15,996 bases of DNA from Pavlovales sp. CCMP2436 (Eukaryota; Haptophyta; Pavlovophyceae; Pavlovales), in contig MU631312.1 of NCBI GenBank assembly GCA_026770615.1, positions 286,792 through 302,787 on the forward strand, given 5' to 3'. Positions 1 through 7,283 of the stretch are shown here, one piece after another (position 1 is the first letter of the stretch; the number at the start of each line of letters is the position of its first letter). Under the pieces are notes generated by a model that did no database searches, was not told where the DNA came from, and saw only the letters and a list, made by a program, of their open reading frames with translations. The position numbers and the translations under genes were made by a program.

Positions 1-226
1 GGGGGGGGGGGGTCTTGGCTTACTGAGTGTGCACCGTGTGGCTGTGCCCGAGAGATTCGAGAGATTCGAGAAAATCGCTCAATTGGCGCGCGCATGCCGT
101 ATGCGATAGCTGACGGCGGCGCGGCCGGCTGGAATTGGTGGATGGATGAGGGAGGGGGGGATGGCAGACCGCGGTGTGGCGGGCTTTGCAGTGAGAGGAA
201 GAAATGGTGAAAGAAGGAGGGAAGGT
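1..226. other. Window edge: G-run and purine-rich tract, no gene assigned
   Basis: The window opens with 12 consecutive G. A 9-base unit (GAGATTCGA) is then repeated directly around 51-68, followed by purine-rich sequence from about 140. On the minus strand this is pyrimidine-rich and lies downstream of the 308-862 exon, so it may be intron and a following exon. A possible 3' splice site is present near 185 (pyrimidine tract then AAAG on the minus strand), but I cannot support a specific exon. No other feature is visible. Confidence 0.4.
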
Positions 227-307
227 CTAGAGGAGGGGGGTAGGTAGCACATCGCAACAAGATGCAGGAAGGGGTGGAGGGGGGGGGGGTGCGAAAAGAA
301 TACACAC

Positions 308-862
308 CGTCGGGATCGGAATCAAGGAGCGCTCGGCCTGCCTGCGCTGCCGGATGACCATTTCTGTGAACCAGGGCGAAGAGTCGTCAGGGCGGCGGGG
401 ATGGGCCCCTGGCACGATGGGTGCCTTCATCGCACCACCGACGCTCGCGCCCCCGCTCTGCTGACTAGAGACGGACCCAGGAGCGAAGCCGAGGTCCTGT
501 GTGCTGTCAACCGCGGCGCCCAGAGCCCGGTCTGTTCCTCCGGCCATGTTGAGCCGCAGCTGCGGGGCCTGCGCCGTTAGCAACACGTCATTCGTCGTCG
601 CGACCGGCACAAAGTCCGATCGGAACATGCACCGCGGCGGCAACTCGAGCATGCGCGCCAGCGCCCCGTCTGGTGGGTCGAGGGGCGTCCCGGGTACCGA
701 GCGCGCGCGCGCGAGCGGCGAAGCAATCTGCGCGCCCGGGACGCGCGCGTACGAGTCGGGACGCGGCGCGCGCGCGGGGCCAACAGAGCCCGGTCTACGG
801 GCTGCCAACAGGCCCTGGGACGGCTGGCCGAGCGAGATGTTGCGTGAGGGGGTGGTGTCCAT
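308..862 (-). CDS. Unidentified protein, 5' exon (partial gene)
   Basis: This is an open exon of 185 codons read leftward. The start is the ATG at 862-860; the frame opens further upstream only with non-ATG codons back to a stop near 920. The right end is placed at ACG|GTGTGT (308/307), a good 5' splice site. Beyond it the frame runs into a proline homopolymer and stops, as intron would. The N-terminal ~50 residues are Arg/Pro/Ala-rich. The middle (about 70-130) and the end, with motifs such as FVPVATTNDVLL and DDSSPWFTEMVIRQRRQAE, look like ordinary protein, perhaps ending in a basic helix. I recognise no domain. A plus-strand frame over 501-881 is also open, as expected in GC-rich DNA, but is lower complexity. 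The first ~45 codons are duplicated head to head at 960-1117 with the frame kept, which supports real coding. Confidence 0.5.
731..862 (-). repeat. Left arm of head-to-head inverted duplication
   Basis: The reverse complement of this stretch matches 962-1117 closely. It covers the 5' end of the unidentified gene at 308-862. The alignment by eye needs three gaps, of 9, 9 and 6 bases, all multiples of three. The arms are separated by about 100 bp. Confidence 0.75.
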
Positions 863-959
863 ACTGTCCGGCAAACTATGAACGGCAAACCTGTCCGGAT
901 TATGAGTTACGTAAGAACGTCACTTGCGTCAGGGGTAAATAGAGACTGCGAGGGCCTGA
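863..959. promoter_or_regulatory. Spacer between divergent copies, possible bidirectional promoter
   Basis: This ~97-bp spacer lies between the start codons of the divergent duplicated 5' ends. It carries the palindrome TTACGTAA at 907-914 and ACGTCA at 917-922, both resembling bZIP binding sites. CTGTCCGG also occurs twice (864-871 and 891-898), each time next to a CGGCAAAC-like unit. Promoter activity is inferred from position only; no TATA box is evident. Confidence 0.25.
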
Positions 960-1268
960 TTGGACGCCGGTGATACCACTTCCTCGCGCAACATCTCGCT
1001 CGGCCAGCCGTCCGAGGGCCTCTTCGCGCTGTTGGCAGCCGGTAGACCGCGCTCTGTTCATGTTGGCCCCGCGCGCGCGCCGCGCCCCAACTCGCACGCG
1101 CGCGTCCCGGACGCGCCGAGCGTGTGTATGTGCGTGTGTATGTGTAATCGCACCAAAACGGCCTTGAATCTCTCAAGGCTAAGTAACCATTTCCACCACC
1201 TAATGCGCTTCTTACGTGTGCGCACGTATATACTTTTAGGCTGCCGATACGTCTACTACGGTGGTTAG
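960..1268 (+). pseudogene. Divergent, degraded copy of the 308-862 gene 5' end
   Basis: The frame from 960 encodes an N-terminus closely matching the minus-strand exon, sharing SRNISLGQPS, LAA.RP and GPARAPRP. Similarity ends near 1117, where a TG-rich microsatellite (about 1122-1145) begins, and the frame then drifts to a stop near 1268. The codon matching the other copy's ATG reads TTG, so the normal start is lost. All indels between the copies are multiples of three, so the duplicate may have been coding for a time. It could still be the beginning of a gene with another start, but no continuation is recognisable. Confidence 0.5.
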
Positions 1269-1449
1269 GTTTACACTCGCCAGTAGCATTCGCATGTACT
1301 TAAGCTGCCAGCCGGGTTGTATGTCCGCAGGGAAGATGCATGGCACTTTATCATGGCTGGGGGCACGCAGGGGCAGGTCGACAGCAGCGCTCGCTCGCTC
1401 GCGCCGCCAGAAATAAAAAGAAAGGGTTCTGAAAGCGGAGCGGAGCGGC
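1118..1449. other. Intergenic region, TG-rich start and NIPA 3' flank
   Basis: No gene was recognised here. The stretch holds a short TGTGTATGTG-type microsatellite (about 1122-1145) and a GTGCGCAC palindrome near 1219. The right part is the 3' flank of the transporter gene read leftward. No canonical AATAAA is seen on the minus strand. Confidence 0.4.
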
Positions 1450-2737
1450 TCAGCTGGCCGTGGTGCTTCGCGAGGATTTCGCAGATCCCGCAGGGTTGCT
1501 AATCGGCGAGATGCGCGCCGATGACTGTAGCATCTTCATCCGCGGTGCGGCATCATCGGCCGATGAACCCGTGCGGTTGTGGACGGCGATGGACTCTGGT
1601 TCTTCAGTGTCTGCGGCGGCGGGGCGCTCCCATGCCTGGCCGACTGTGATACCGGCGAAGATGAGGACTAAGCCGAAAAAGGTGAGTATGAGCTCGTTCT
1701 GGGACATGCTCTTGTACTCAAGGTAGAATATTAGCCCGGAGCACGCGCTCACGCCTGTTTGGAGCAGGAGGGGGGAGGGGTGCAAGCTTGCGCTATGTTT
1801 GGTTGGGTTTAGATGATATTAACTCTGCTAGGATGGGATCGGACAGGTTGGGCTCAGACTGGGGCTAGGGCTGGGGCTAGACTGCGGGCTCTAGGGCTTG
1901 GGCGTGGTTAGAAAGCGGGCTGGGGCAAAATGGGGCGAGGATCGCGCGCCCACCGTTGACGGTCCCGTACTCGATTGGCAGCGCGGCCGTGGCCTCGTAC
2001 TTGCGGAAGACAGTGCGCAGCCACCAAAGCGTGGCCACCGAGCTCACCGCCCAAACCAAAATAAAGATGTAGATGATTGGCCGCTGGCACTCGCCCACGT
2101 CTCTGCAGCTATCCACCATTCCAATCCACCCCTTCATCGTCAGGTGCGCAATGCCCTCGTCCAGTCCCAGGCTGGCCGGCGCGAGCACCGCCATGACGCG
2201 CTCGAGCCTCCTCGGCACGTCCGCCTGGCCCTTGACCCAGAGGATGGCAACCACTGAGACGAGCACAGCACCCAGAAGGATAACGAGGTACGCGATCCCC
2301 TCGGGCAGTACCGCTAGCGCCTCCACTGCCCTCGGCGTGAGGTCGACGCTGGCGGTACTTATAGGCGCGACGACGATACAGACGACCACGCCCGCGAGGA
2401 TCAGGACGGCTCCTGCCGCCTTTGGTAAAGTGATCACTTCGCCGAGTAGCAGGCGCGCGAAGATCATGTTGAAGACGAGCAGCGTGGTAAACACTCCCGC
2501 GAGCAGTGAGAGCGGGCCGTACAGGAGTGAGGCTGCGTATATGCCGTTGGCCACGCCGTAGAGCACCAGCCCCACGAACCAGACGTAGTTGCGCTTCCAT
2601 CGGCCCGCTATGAACGGAACAGTGAGCGGGTCGGCGTCGCTGGAGTGTGCGGCGAGCGCGTAGCGCTGGGTCACCATCGCCAGCGCGAGTGTGGCGCCGC
2701 CGAGCATCGCGAGCACGATGCCCAGAGCGATGAGCAT
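1450..2737 (-). CDS. NIPA-type magnesium transporter (DMT superfamily), two exons
   Basis: Exon 1 is 2737-1954 and exon 2 is 1754-1450 (stop TGA). The 199-bp intron has ACG|GTGGGC and AAACAG|GC boundaries. The phase-1 junction joins GTVNG to VSACSGLIF and gives 362 residues, a usual NIPA length. The start lies at the first hydrophobic helix (residues 1-24). Further predicted membrane segments are near 52-75, 77-97, 105-127, 148-168, 222-242, 258-278 and 288-308. NIPA-like landmarks are the first helix ending MVTQRYALA, the GPLSLLAGVFTTLLVFN helix followed by LLGEVI, and the C-terminal GLIFYLEYKSMS then LTFFGLVLIFAGITVG. Family members move Mg2+ across plasma or endosomal membranes; substrate here is inferred from family. 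The ~50-residue C-terminal tail is polar and probably cytosolic. The exon 2 match to the family across the intron makes the gene model strong. Confidence 0.85.
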
Positions 2738-2805
2738 CGGCTTAAGTACCCTTCAGCTGTTCAAGCAAGTCGCATTTTTGGTGTGAATCAGTGGACGTTT
2801 TTAGT

Positions 2806-2844
2806 CAAGGGAGTAAGGGAGCGAAGCTTCCAGTTCGGAACCGT
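2806..2844 (+). repeat. 39-bp dispersed repeat, copy 1
   Basis: This matches the reverse complement of 7245-7283 at 37 of 39 positions. An upstream GTGGACGT (2781-2788) also has a counterpart in the other copy (7322-7329 on the reverse strand) but at larger spacing, so this copy looks internally deleted. It sits between the NIPA gene start and the long inverted repeat. Confidence 0.7.
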
Positions 2845-2860
2845 ATTTATTTATGTTAAA

Positions 2861-3289
2861 CCCAAAGATAACGATGATGGTCGAGGCGTGCTCGGATGCT
2901 CGCGACGCGCCGTTGCTGTGCGACGCGTGGTACCCGGTGAGCCCGATGAAGCTGCGTCGAACGTAAGCGATCAGAGCGGTGCCTCGGCCTGCCGCTCGGC
3001 GAGTCGTCACCACGCGACAAGCCCAAGAGGGCCGCTCGCCGGGGTGAACGGACACGCCAAGGTGGTGCGACGCAGGTTCTTCCTCATCGTCGACCTGCTC
3101 CGGGCGCAGCAACGGCGCCGGGTGTCACGAAGGCGAGGTCGAATGTGCCAATCTGGGTCATTTGGGCCGGCCTCGCGACGCGAGCCCGCGGAAGTTCCCA
3201 GGCGCTCTGCTGCGGCGCGCGCGGCGCGAGTATCCATGGAAGCGTCCTGGGGCCCAAGCTTCAACCGAGGCACGCGCCGAAGCACGCTC
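2861..3289 (+). repeat. Left arm of long inverted repeat (429 bp)
   Basis: The reverse complement pairs with 4581-5100 at about 96% by eye, mostly transitions. The arm lacks a 91-bp segment present in the other arm; the break is at 2944-2953, within a short TGA/TCA microhomology. Open frames cross both arms in both directions. With so little divergence I cannot tell whether any is translated. Confidence 0.85.
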
Positions 3290-4580
3290 GCACCCGAGGT
3301 ACACCTTCAAAGTCGCCTTGACCGCCCGCCCCGGTGAGCCCGCCTGAGTGGTTGCGGATTTGGTAACAAGTACGCCGCCCGCCAGTTAGCCCAGCGCACA
3401 TCCTCCTTTCTCTCCCCTCGCACCCATTGCCCTCTTCACCCTGTTCGCTCCCCTCGCCCCCCTCGCCTCCCTCGATCCCTCGCTCACTTCGCTCCCCTGC
3501 CCCTACACCCCCCTCCCTTCCTCCTCGCCCACTCGCTCACTCGCGCAGGGCATCTCAAGTGGTGCACGCCTGCTGATCAGCTCCAAGGGCGCCGCGCATT
3601 TGTCGCACCGCTGCCGAGGGCCTGTGGGCGCGTCGCTCCGCTTTGGCTCGGGGCCTATTTTGTTCGAGCGACAGAGCGACGAGTCTTCGCGAGTCAAAGG
3701 GCGTTGAGCCGAGCTTCGGGTAAGGCAGACAGATGGTCTCGCGCGCTCCCTCACCGCGGCGGGGGCGCGCCCGGCCCCGAGACCCCGCCGCTATGCCGAC
3801 GCGCGGTGGCGATCTGCGCACCGTCCTCGCGCGCGCCAAACGCTCACCGAGCCCGAGAGCCGGTGAGCGGCGCGCGAACAAGGCATCTCGCCTCCCCTTC
3901 GTTAAGCTGCAGCCGCAGCCGCAGTACTCCCGCACGGCGGGCCCCGAGGCGCGCTTCACCTTCGGCCCACTGGCAAGCCACAGCAAAAGCCGCAGCCCTC
4001 CTGCAAGCGGGCTCCGAGCCACAACCGCAGCCCCCGCTGCAGTCGTAGCCCAGGGCTCCTCGCCCATCCCGCGCCGCCTATCCTTTTAGGGCGGCGCCCG
4101 TCAGCATGACATTTCAAGAAAGTCAGAATGCCCTAATCAAGACTCAACTAGCTGCAGTAACTTAATTATTTCTATTGGAATACTTTTGAATATTTGTATT
4201 AAAGTTTAAATTATTTAAATATTTAAACTATATCCTATTTTAATATACCTGGCTGCACTGCTGACTGCCTGACACGGAGGGCGAGACTTCATGCTTCATC
4301 ATGGCACCCCTTCCTTCCAAGCCTAGTCTGGGTGTGCACACGCGCGCCTAGACGTAAGACGACCGACCCCTGGCCAGTGGGCGATGACCAGGCAGCTGTT
4401 GCTGCGCGAGTTGGCCGAGCTAATAATGGCGCTCAGCGTCGCGTTTGTCCCCGAACCCGCGCCGCGCCGGCAGGCCACTCGGGCACGAAAGCGCGTGCTC
4501 CTCTCCGATGAGTGCGGGCAGCTGCTCCGATGGCAGCTTTGGTTCCATGGGCGCCATCCAGGGGCAGCCACAGACGCTGG
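3290..4580. other. Centre of the inverted-repeat element, no gene recognised
   Basis: The stretch 3395-3550 is strongly pyrimidine-rich with repeated CTCGCTCAC/TTCGCTCCCC-like units. GC-rich sequence follows, with several overlapping open frames of biased composition (Arg, Pro, Ala, Ser); a degenerate CCGCAG run lies near 3908-3924. From 4140 to 4255 the composition switches sharply to AT-rich and includes an inverted repeat of AGTTTAAAT with ATTTAAACT around 4204-4232. From 4260 to 4580 it is GC-rich again; an open plus-strand frame from 4384 continues into the right arm. None of these frames shows a domain I recognise. Confidence 0.5.
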
Positions 4581-5100
4581 GAGCGTGCTTCGGCGCATGC
4601 CTCGGTTGAAGCTTGTGCCCCAGGACGCTTCCATGGATACTTGCGCCGCGCGCGCCGCAGCAGAGCGCCTGGGAACTTCCATGGGCTCGCGTCGCGAGGC
4701 CGACCCAAATGACTCGAATTGGCACATTCGACCTCGCCTTCGTGACACCCGGCGCCCATGCTGCGCCCGGAGCAGGTCGACGATGACGAAGAACCTGCGT
4801 CGCACCACCTCGGCGTGCCCGTTCACCCCGGCGAGCGGCCCTCTTGGGCTTGTCGCGTGGTGACGACTCGCCGAGCGGCAGGCCGAGGCACCGCTCTGAT
4901 CGCTTACGTTCGACGCAGCTTCACGAGAGCGAAAGGTGGCGGCGCAGTCGGTGCGCGGCCTCGCCGCGGGAGATTGCAAGCACGCGCGACCGGTGAGCCC
5001 GGGGCAGGCGGTCATCGGGCTCACCGGGTACCACGCGTCGCACAGCAACGGCGCGTCGCGAGCATCCGAGCACGCCTCGACCATCTTCGTTATCTTTGGG
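4581..5100 (-). repeat. Right arm of long inverted repeat (520 bp)
   Basis: This is the partner of 2861-3289. It carries 91 extra bases (4924-5014) bounded by TCA on both sides. Within and beside this segment are CCGGTGAGCCCG (4990-5001) and CGGGCTCACCGG (5016-5027), which form a 12-bp stem with a 14-base loop. The left arm retains only the outer half of that stem. Confidence 0.85.
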
Positions 5101-5218
5101 TAAAATTGTAATTTATTCCGCTCGACTCATCGTCGGTTCATAACGACGTCACTTACTCTGAGAGGTGAATCCGCCGTGCCAGCAGGTACCTCCAACGGCC
5201 TAGACCGCTGAAGGGCCA

Positions 5219-6181
5219 TCACTGACAAAAATTACATCCGTTGAGTTGCCGAACGTGCCCAAGTCCTCGCCAGAGTTGCCGTCTCCGCGTCAGGCCCGCC
5301 AGTTTCTTTTTATTTCCGTCGTCGTCACCACTGCTGCTCTCATCACTCGATCTCGAGTGTTTGCCGGGCTTGCTAACCCAGTTCGCCAGGATCCCGGCCA
5401 CATGGACCGCCCCGGGGATGAGCTCTGGGATTAACTTGCTCACGGCGTGAAAGAGAGCGAGCAGCGGCAGCGACGGCGGCGAAACCTGCGATGTCTGCGA
5501 CAAACGCGCAACCTCGGTAGCGGGCGCGTCAGCGGGAGTGGCAGCGGGAGTGGCAGCGGCCGGAGCCGCTGCCACACCTGTTGCCGCGTTCGCCACGGGA
5601 GATGGCACCATCAGCTCGTCGGTCCTCGCGTCAGCGGGCGCGCCAGCGGGCGCGGGCGCCGCTGTGCGCTCCGCTGCGCGCTTCGCTGCGCGCTCCGCTG
5701 CCCGGCGCGCGCGTGAAGCCCTGCCACCGTGGCTCTTGCCACCCGCCGCCCCCCCGTTGCTCTTGCCACCCGCCGCCCGCTGCCGCAGCGGCGCGATGGC
5801 CACGCGGGCGGTGAGCACGAACATCACGCGCCCCCCTCTCGTGAACCACGGCGCAATCTTGAAGTCGACGTCGGACGGAAGAACCGTCCCGAGCCAGCCC
5901 CAGATTGCCTCCAGCTGCGCCTCCCACCCGTCGCCCGCCGCAGCCTCGCCGTACACACCCGGGTACCGACCCCGCGGCGCGCGCTGCTCGACGTTGCGCC
6001 ACGCTGCGTACCCCCAGCCTTCCGCCGACCACCGCGGCTCCAACTGCACGCCCTGCCCGGGAGCGCAGCAGCGCACCATTGGGACGAAAAGCTCCACCCC
6101 GGCCTTGTCGGCCGCGGTCATGCACGCCGATGGCGGCGCGCGCGACACGGCATTGTCAGCCGTGCTTGTCCCCCTCCACAT
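5219..6181 (-). CDS. Hypothetical Ala/Arg-rich protein, single exon
   Basis: The frame is 320 codons. The ATG at 6181-6179 is the first in-frame Met after an upstream TAA (6217-6215). Residues ~25-135 look folded, with many Trp and aromatic residues (WSAEGWGYAAWRNVEQ, WEAQLEAIWGWLGTVLPSD, FKIAPWFTRGGRVMFVLTARVAI). Next are a Gly-Lys-Ser repeat (GGKSNGGAAGGKSHGG), a basic alanine helix built on RAAERAAKRAAER, a Pro/Ala linker encoded by tandem GCAGCGGGAGTG-type repeats, and a hydrophobic stretch (PLLALFHAVSKLIPELIPGA). The tail is acidic then basic (SSDESSSGDDDGNKKK) and ends in a Cys-containing LNGCNFCQ. The basic Ala-rich region recalls histone-H1-like or nucleic-acid-binding tails, but that is only composition. 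I recognise no family. A plus-strand frame over 5538-6260 is open too, but has low-complexity composition. Confidence 0.5.
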   Translation of the reverse strand: MWRGTSTADNAVSRAPPSACMTAADKAGVELFVPMVRCCAPGQGVQLEPRWSAEGWGYAAWRNVEQRAPRGRYPGVYGEAAAGDGWEAQLEAIWGWLGTVLPSDVDFKIAPWFTRGGRVMFVLTARVAIAPLRQRAAGGKSNGGAAGGKSHGGRASRARRAAERAAKRAAERTAAPAPAGAPADARTDELMVPSPVANAATGVAAAPAAATPAATPADAPATEVARLSQTSQVSPPSLPLLALFHAVSKLIPELIPGAVHVAGILANWVSKPGKHSRSSDESSSGDDDGNKKKLAGLTRRRQLWRGLGHVRQLNGCNFCQ

Positions 6182-6253
6182 CCCGCCAATAAAAACATTC
6201 CCCAGCAGGGTACCTTACTTACAAGAGAAAAGGGCAGCAGGTAGTGGGTTCAG

Positions 6254-6298
6254 TGAATAAATGCAGAATCGCGAGGCTCGCGATTCTGCACTTATTCA
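6254..6298. repeat. 45-bp near-perfect palindrome
   Basis: The arms 6254-6275 and 6277-6298 are 22 bp each, with one mismatch (6261) and a single central base. The centre reads CGCGAGGCTCGCG. It lies about 70 bp upstream of the start of the 5219-6181 gene on its strand. It could be a cruciform or hairpin, or the scar of a template-switch inversion. Confidence 0.85.
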
Positions 6299-6337
6299 TT
6301 TCTCTTAATACATATTTATTTAAGGTTTGATGCTTGT

Positions 6338-6430
6338 AGAACTTTGAAAAGCTCCCTAGACGTAGATTTTGACGGAGAACAACTTTGCTCGTATGGTCCG
6401 TCACCTGATTCTTTCGGGAAGGAAGAGAAA
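6338..6430 (+). repeat. Three-copy repeat, copy A
   Basis: Similar to 6908-7003 on the same strand and to the reverse complement of 7076-7174. One frame reads TLKSSLDVDFDGEQ. The next shared block, VRHLIL, is in another frame, so this copy has a frameshift near 6388-6400. Confidence 0.65.
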
Positions 6431-6485
6431 GTGGCATGTAAAGAAAAGTATGCTGGTATCTTCCTGGCTTTGGTGCTATATTGAC

Positions 6486-6575
6486 TGATAGGGATTCAAG
6501 CTGGCGTCTGACTGTTCTGAATGTTTTGCTGGTCTGAGCGCTGCGTCGCCCATTGCCTGCTGCGTGCCTTAGTCG
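6486..6575 (+). repeat. 90-bp direct repeat, copy 1
   Basis: This matches 8086-8176 with two substitutions and one single-base indel; the copies are exactly 1600 bp apart. A weaker match may extend about 10 bp to the left (CTATATT). To the right, copy 1 runs into the end of the orphan exon on the minus strand. Confidence 0.85.
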
Positions 6576-6886
6576 GCTGCGCTGGCTTGGGCGCCACCGC
6601 GCGTGCCGATGGATCTCCGGTAGTGTGCCCGGGCAAGGGCGTTTAGGGAGATGATCTGCTGGTTGCTGTTTGTCGTGTTCCCGAGCTGGGCAGCGATCGG
6701 GGCCAGCGCGCTCAAGCGCGCGAGTAGCAGCTGCGCATGGCCGCGTGCCGCGATCGTACCGATCGTGTCGATGAGTTGCTTCTTGATGCGCGCGGCCGCC
6801 TCCATCGGACTCACGCCCATCAGCGCGTACATCTTGCGGCCTCCCTGCGCCGCGATTTCTTTGACGAGCGAGACCTGGCTTTGGTA
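6569..6886 (-). CDS. Orphan C-terminal exon, unknown protein
   Basis: This open frame of 105 residues starts at a possible 3' splice site (GTGTAG|TACC, 6887/6886) and ends in TAA at 6571-6569. There is an in-frame stop just before the splice site, so if real it is a downstream exon. The peptide begins YQSQVSLVKEIAAQGG, continues through KMYALMGVSPMEAAARIKKQ, and looks largely alpha-helical with normal composition. I do not recognise it. The stop falls inside the 90-bp direct repeat (6486-6575). The upstream side is the three-copy repeat, so any remaining exons have been lost or displaced. It may be a captured gene fragment. Confidence 0.4.
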   Translation of the reverse strand, partial: YQSQVSLVKEIAAQGGRKMYALMGVSPMEAAARIKKQLIDTIGTIAARGHAQLLLARLSALAPIAAQLGNTTNSNQQIISLNALARAHYRRSIGTRGGAQASAAD

Positions 6887-6907
6887 CTACACATCATGAA
6901 GTATGCT

Positions 6908-7003
6908 CGTTAGGAACCTTGAAAACACACCTAAACATAGATTTGGACAATGAACAATTTCGGTGCCGGGTTCGACACCTGATTCTAACTGGATCGTCAA
7001 GAA
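6908..7003 (+). repeat. Three-copy repeat, copy B (left arm of inverted pair)
   Basis: Pairs with the reverse complement of 7076-7174 at roughly 65% by eye. One frame reads TLKTHLNIDLDNEQFR and continues VRHLILTGSS, open until a TGA near 7018. Confidence 0.65.
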
Positions 7004-7075
7004 CAGAGCGGACGAAGTGAGGGTGGTATTTCCGGATCCGGGTCTTCGTACATCCCCTCACTTTGGAGGCAATGT

Positions 7076-7174
7076 TCTCGTCATTCCTGAAAAAATCACG
7101 TTGCAAACTTGTTGTACGAAATTGTTTCCCGTCAAATTCTACGTCTAGGGAGGTCTTCAAAGTTTGATGAACAC
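7076..7174 (-). repeat. Three-copy repeat, copy C (right arm of inverted pair)
   Basis: Read on the minus strand, one frame gives TLKTSLDVEFDGKQFR and then LQRDFFRNDENIASKV. It stays open to about 6894 (94 codons from an ATG at 7178), running back across copy B in reverse. Copies B and C form a terminal-inverted-repeat-like pair around a ~70-bp centre. Confidence 0.6.
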
Positions 7175-7244
7175 CCAAATGGTTTTCATTTCATAAATCG
7201 GAAAAGAAATGCCCACTAAAAATACCCCCGCCTCACTGCTAGAG

Positions 7245-7283
7245 ACGGTTCCGAACTCGAAGCTTCGCTCCCCTACTCCCTTG
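7245..7283 (-). repeat. 39-bp dispersed repeat, copy 2
   Basis: This is the reverse-complement match to 2806-2844, 37 of 39 positions. Its neighbour at about 7292-7305 contains TGACACCCGGCGC, which also occurs within both arms of the long inverted repeat (near 4743 and, reversed, near 3115-3127). The family may therefore be linked to that element. Confidence 0.65.

Larger units (their letters stand above)
2861..5100. mobile_element. Long inverted-repeat (foldback-like) element
   Basis: The element is defined by arms at 2861-3289 and 4581-5100, beginning CCCAAAGATAACGA and ending in its reverse complement. The flanks show a 4-base direct match TAAA (2857-2860 and 5101-5104), which could be a target-site duplication but is short and AT-rich. 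Long TIRs without a recognisable transposase suit a non-autonomous foldback-type element. A plain inverted segmental duplication would look the same. Confidence 0.5.

Noticed and set aside
1..12. Telomeric or other special significance of the opening G run
   Set aside because: G runs are common throughout the window, and no telomere-type repeat follows.
1898..2561. Plus-strand frames opposite the NIPA gene
   Set aside because: The minus frame matches a transporter family across a spliced intron; the antisense frames have no such support.
3503..4089. Several overlapping frames in the centre of the long inverted repeat as candidate genes
   Set aside because: All are biased in composition, overlap one another on both strands, and show no domain or splice logic.
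2857..5104. TAAA flanks as a proven target-site duplication
   Set aside because: Four AT-rich bases match too easily by chance; mentioned only as a possibility.
5538..6260. Plus-strand 240-codon frame opposite the unknown gene
   Set aside because: Composition is low-complexity Ala/Pro/Ser, while the minus frame has Trp-rich, protein-like sequence. Long antisense frames are expected at this GC content.
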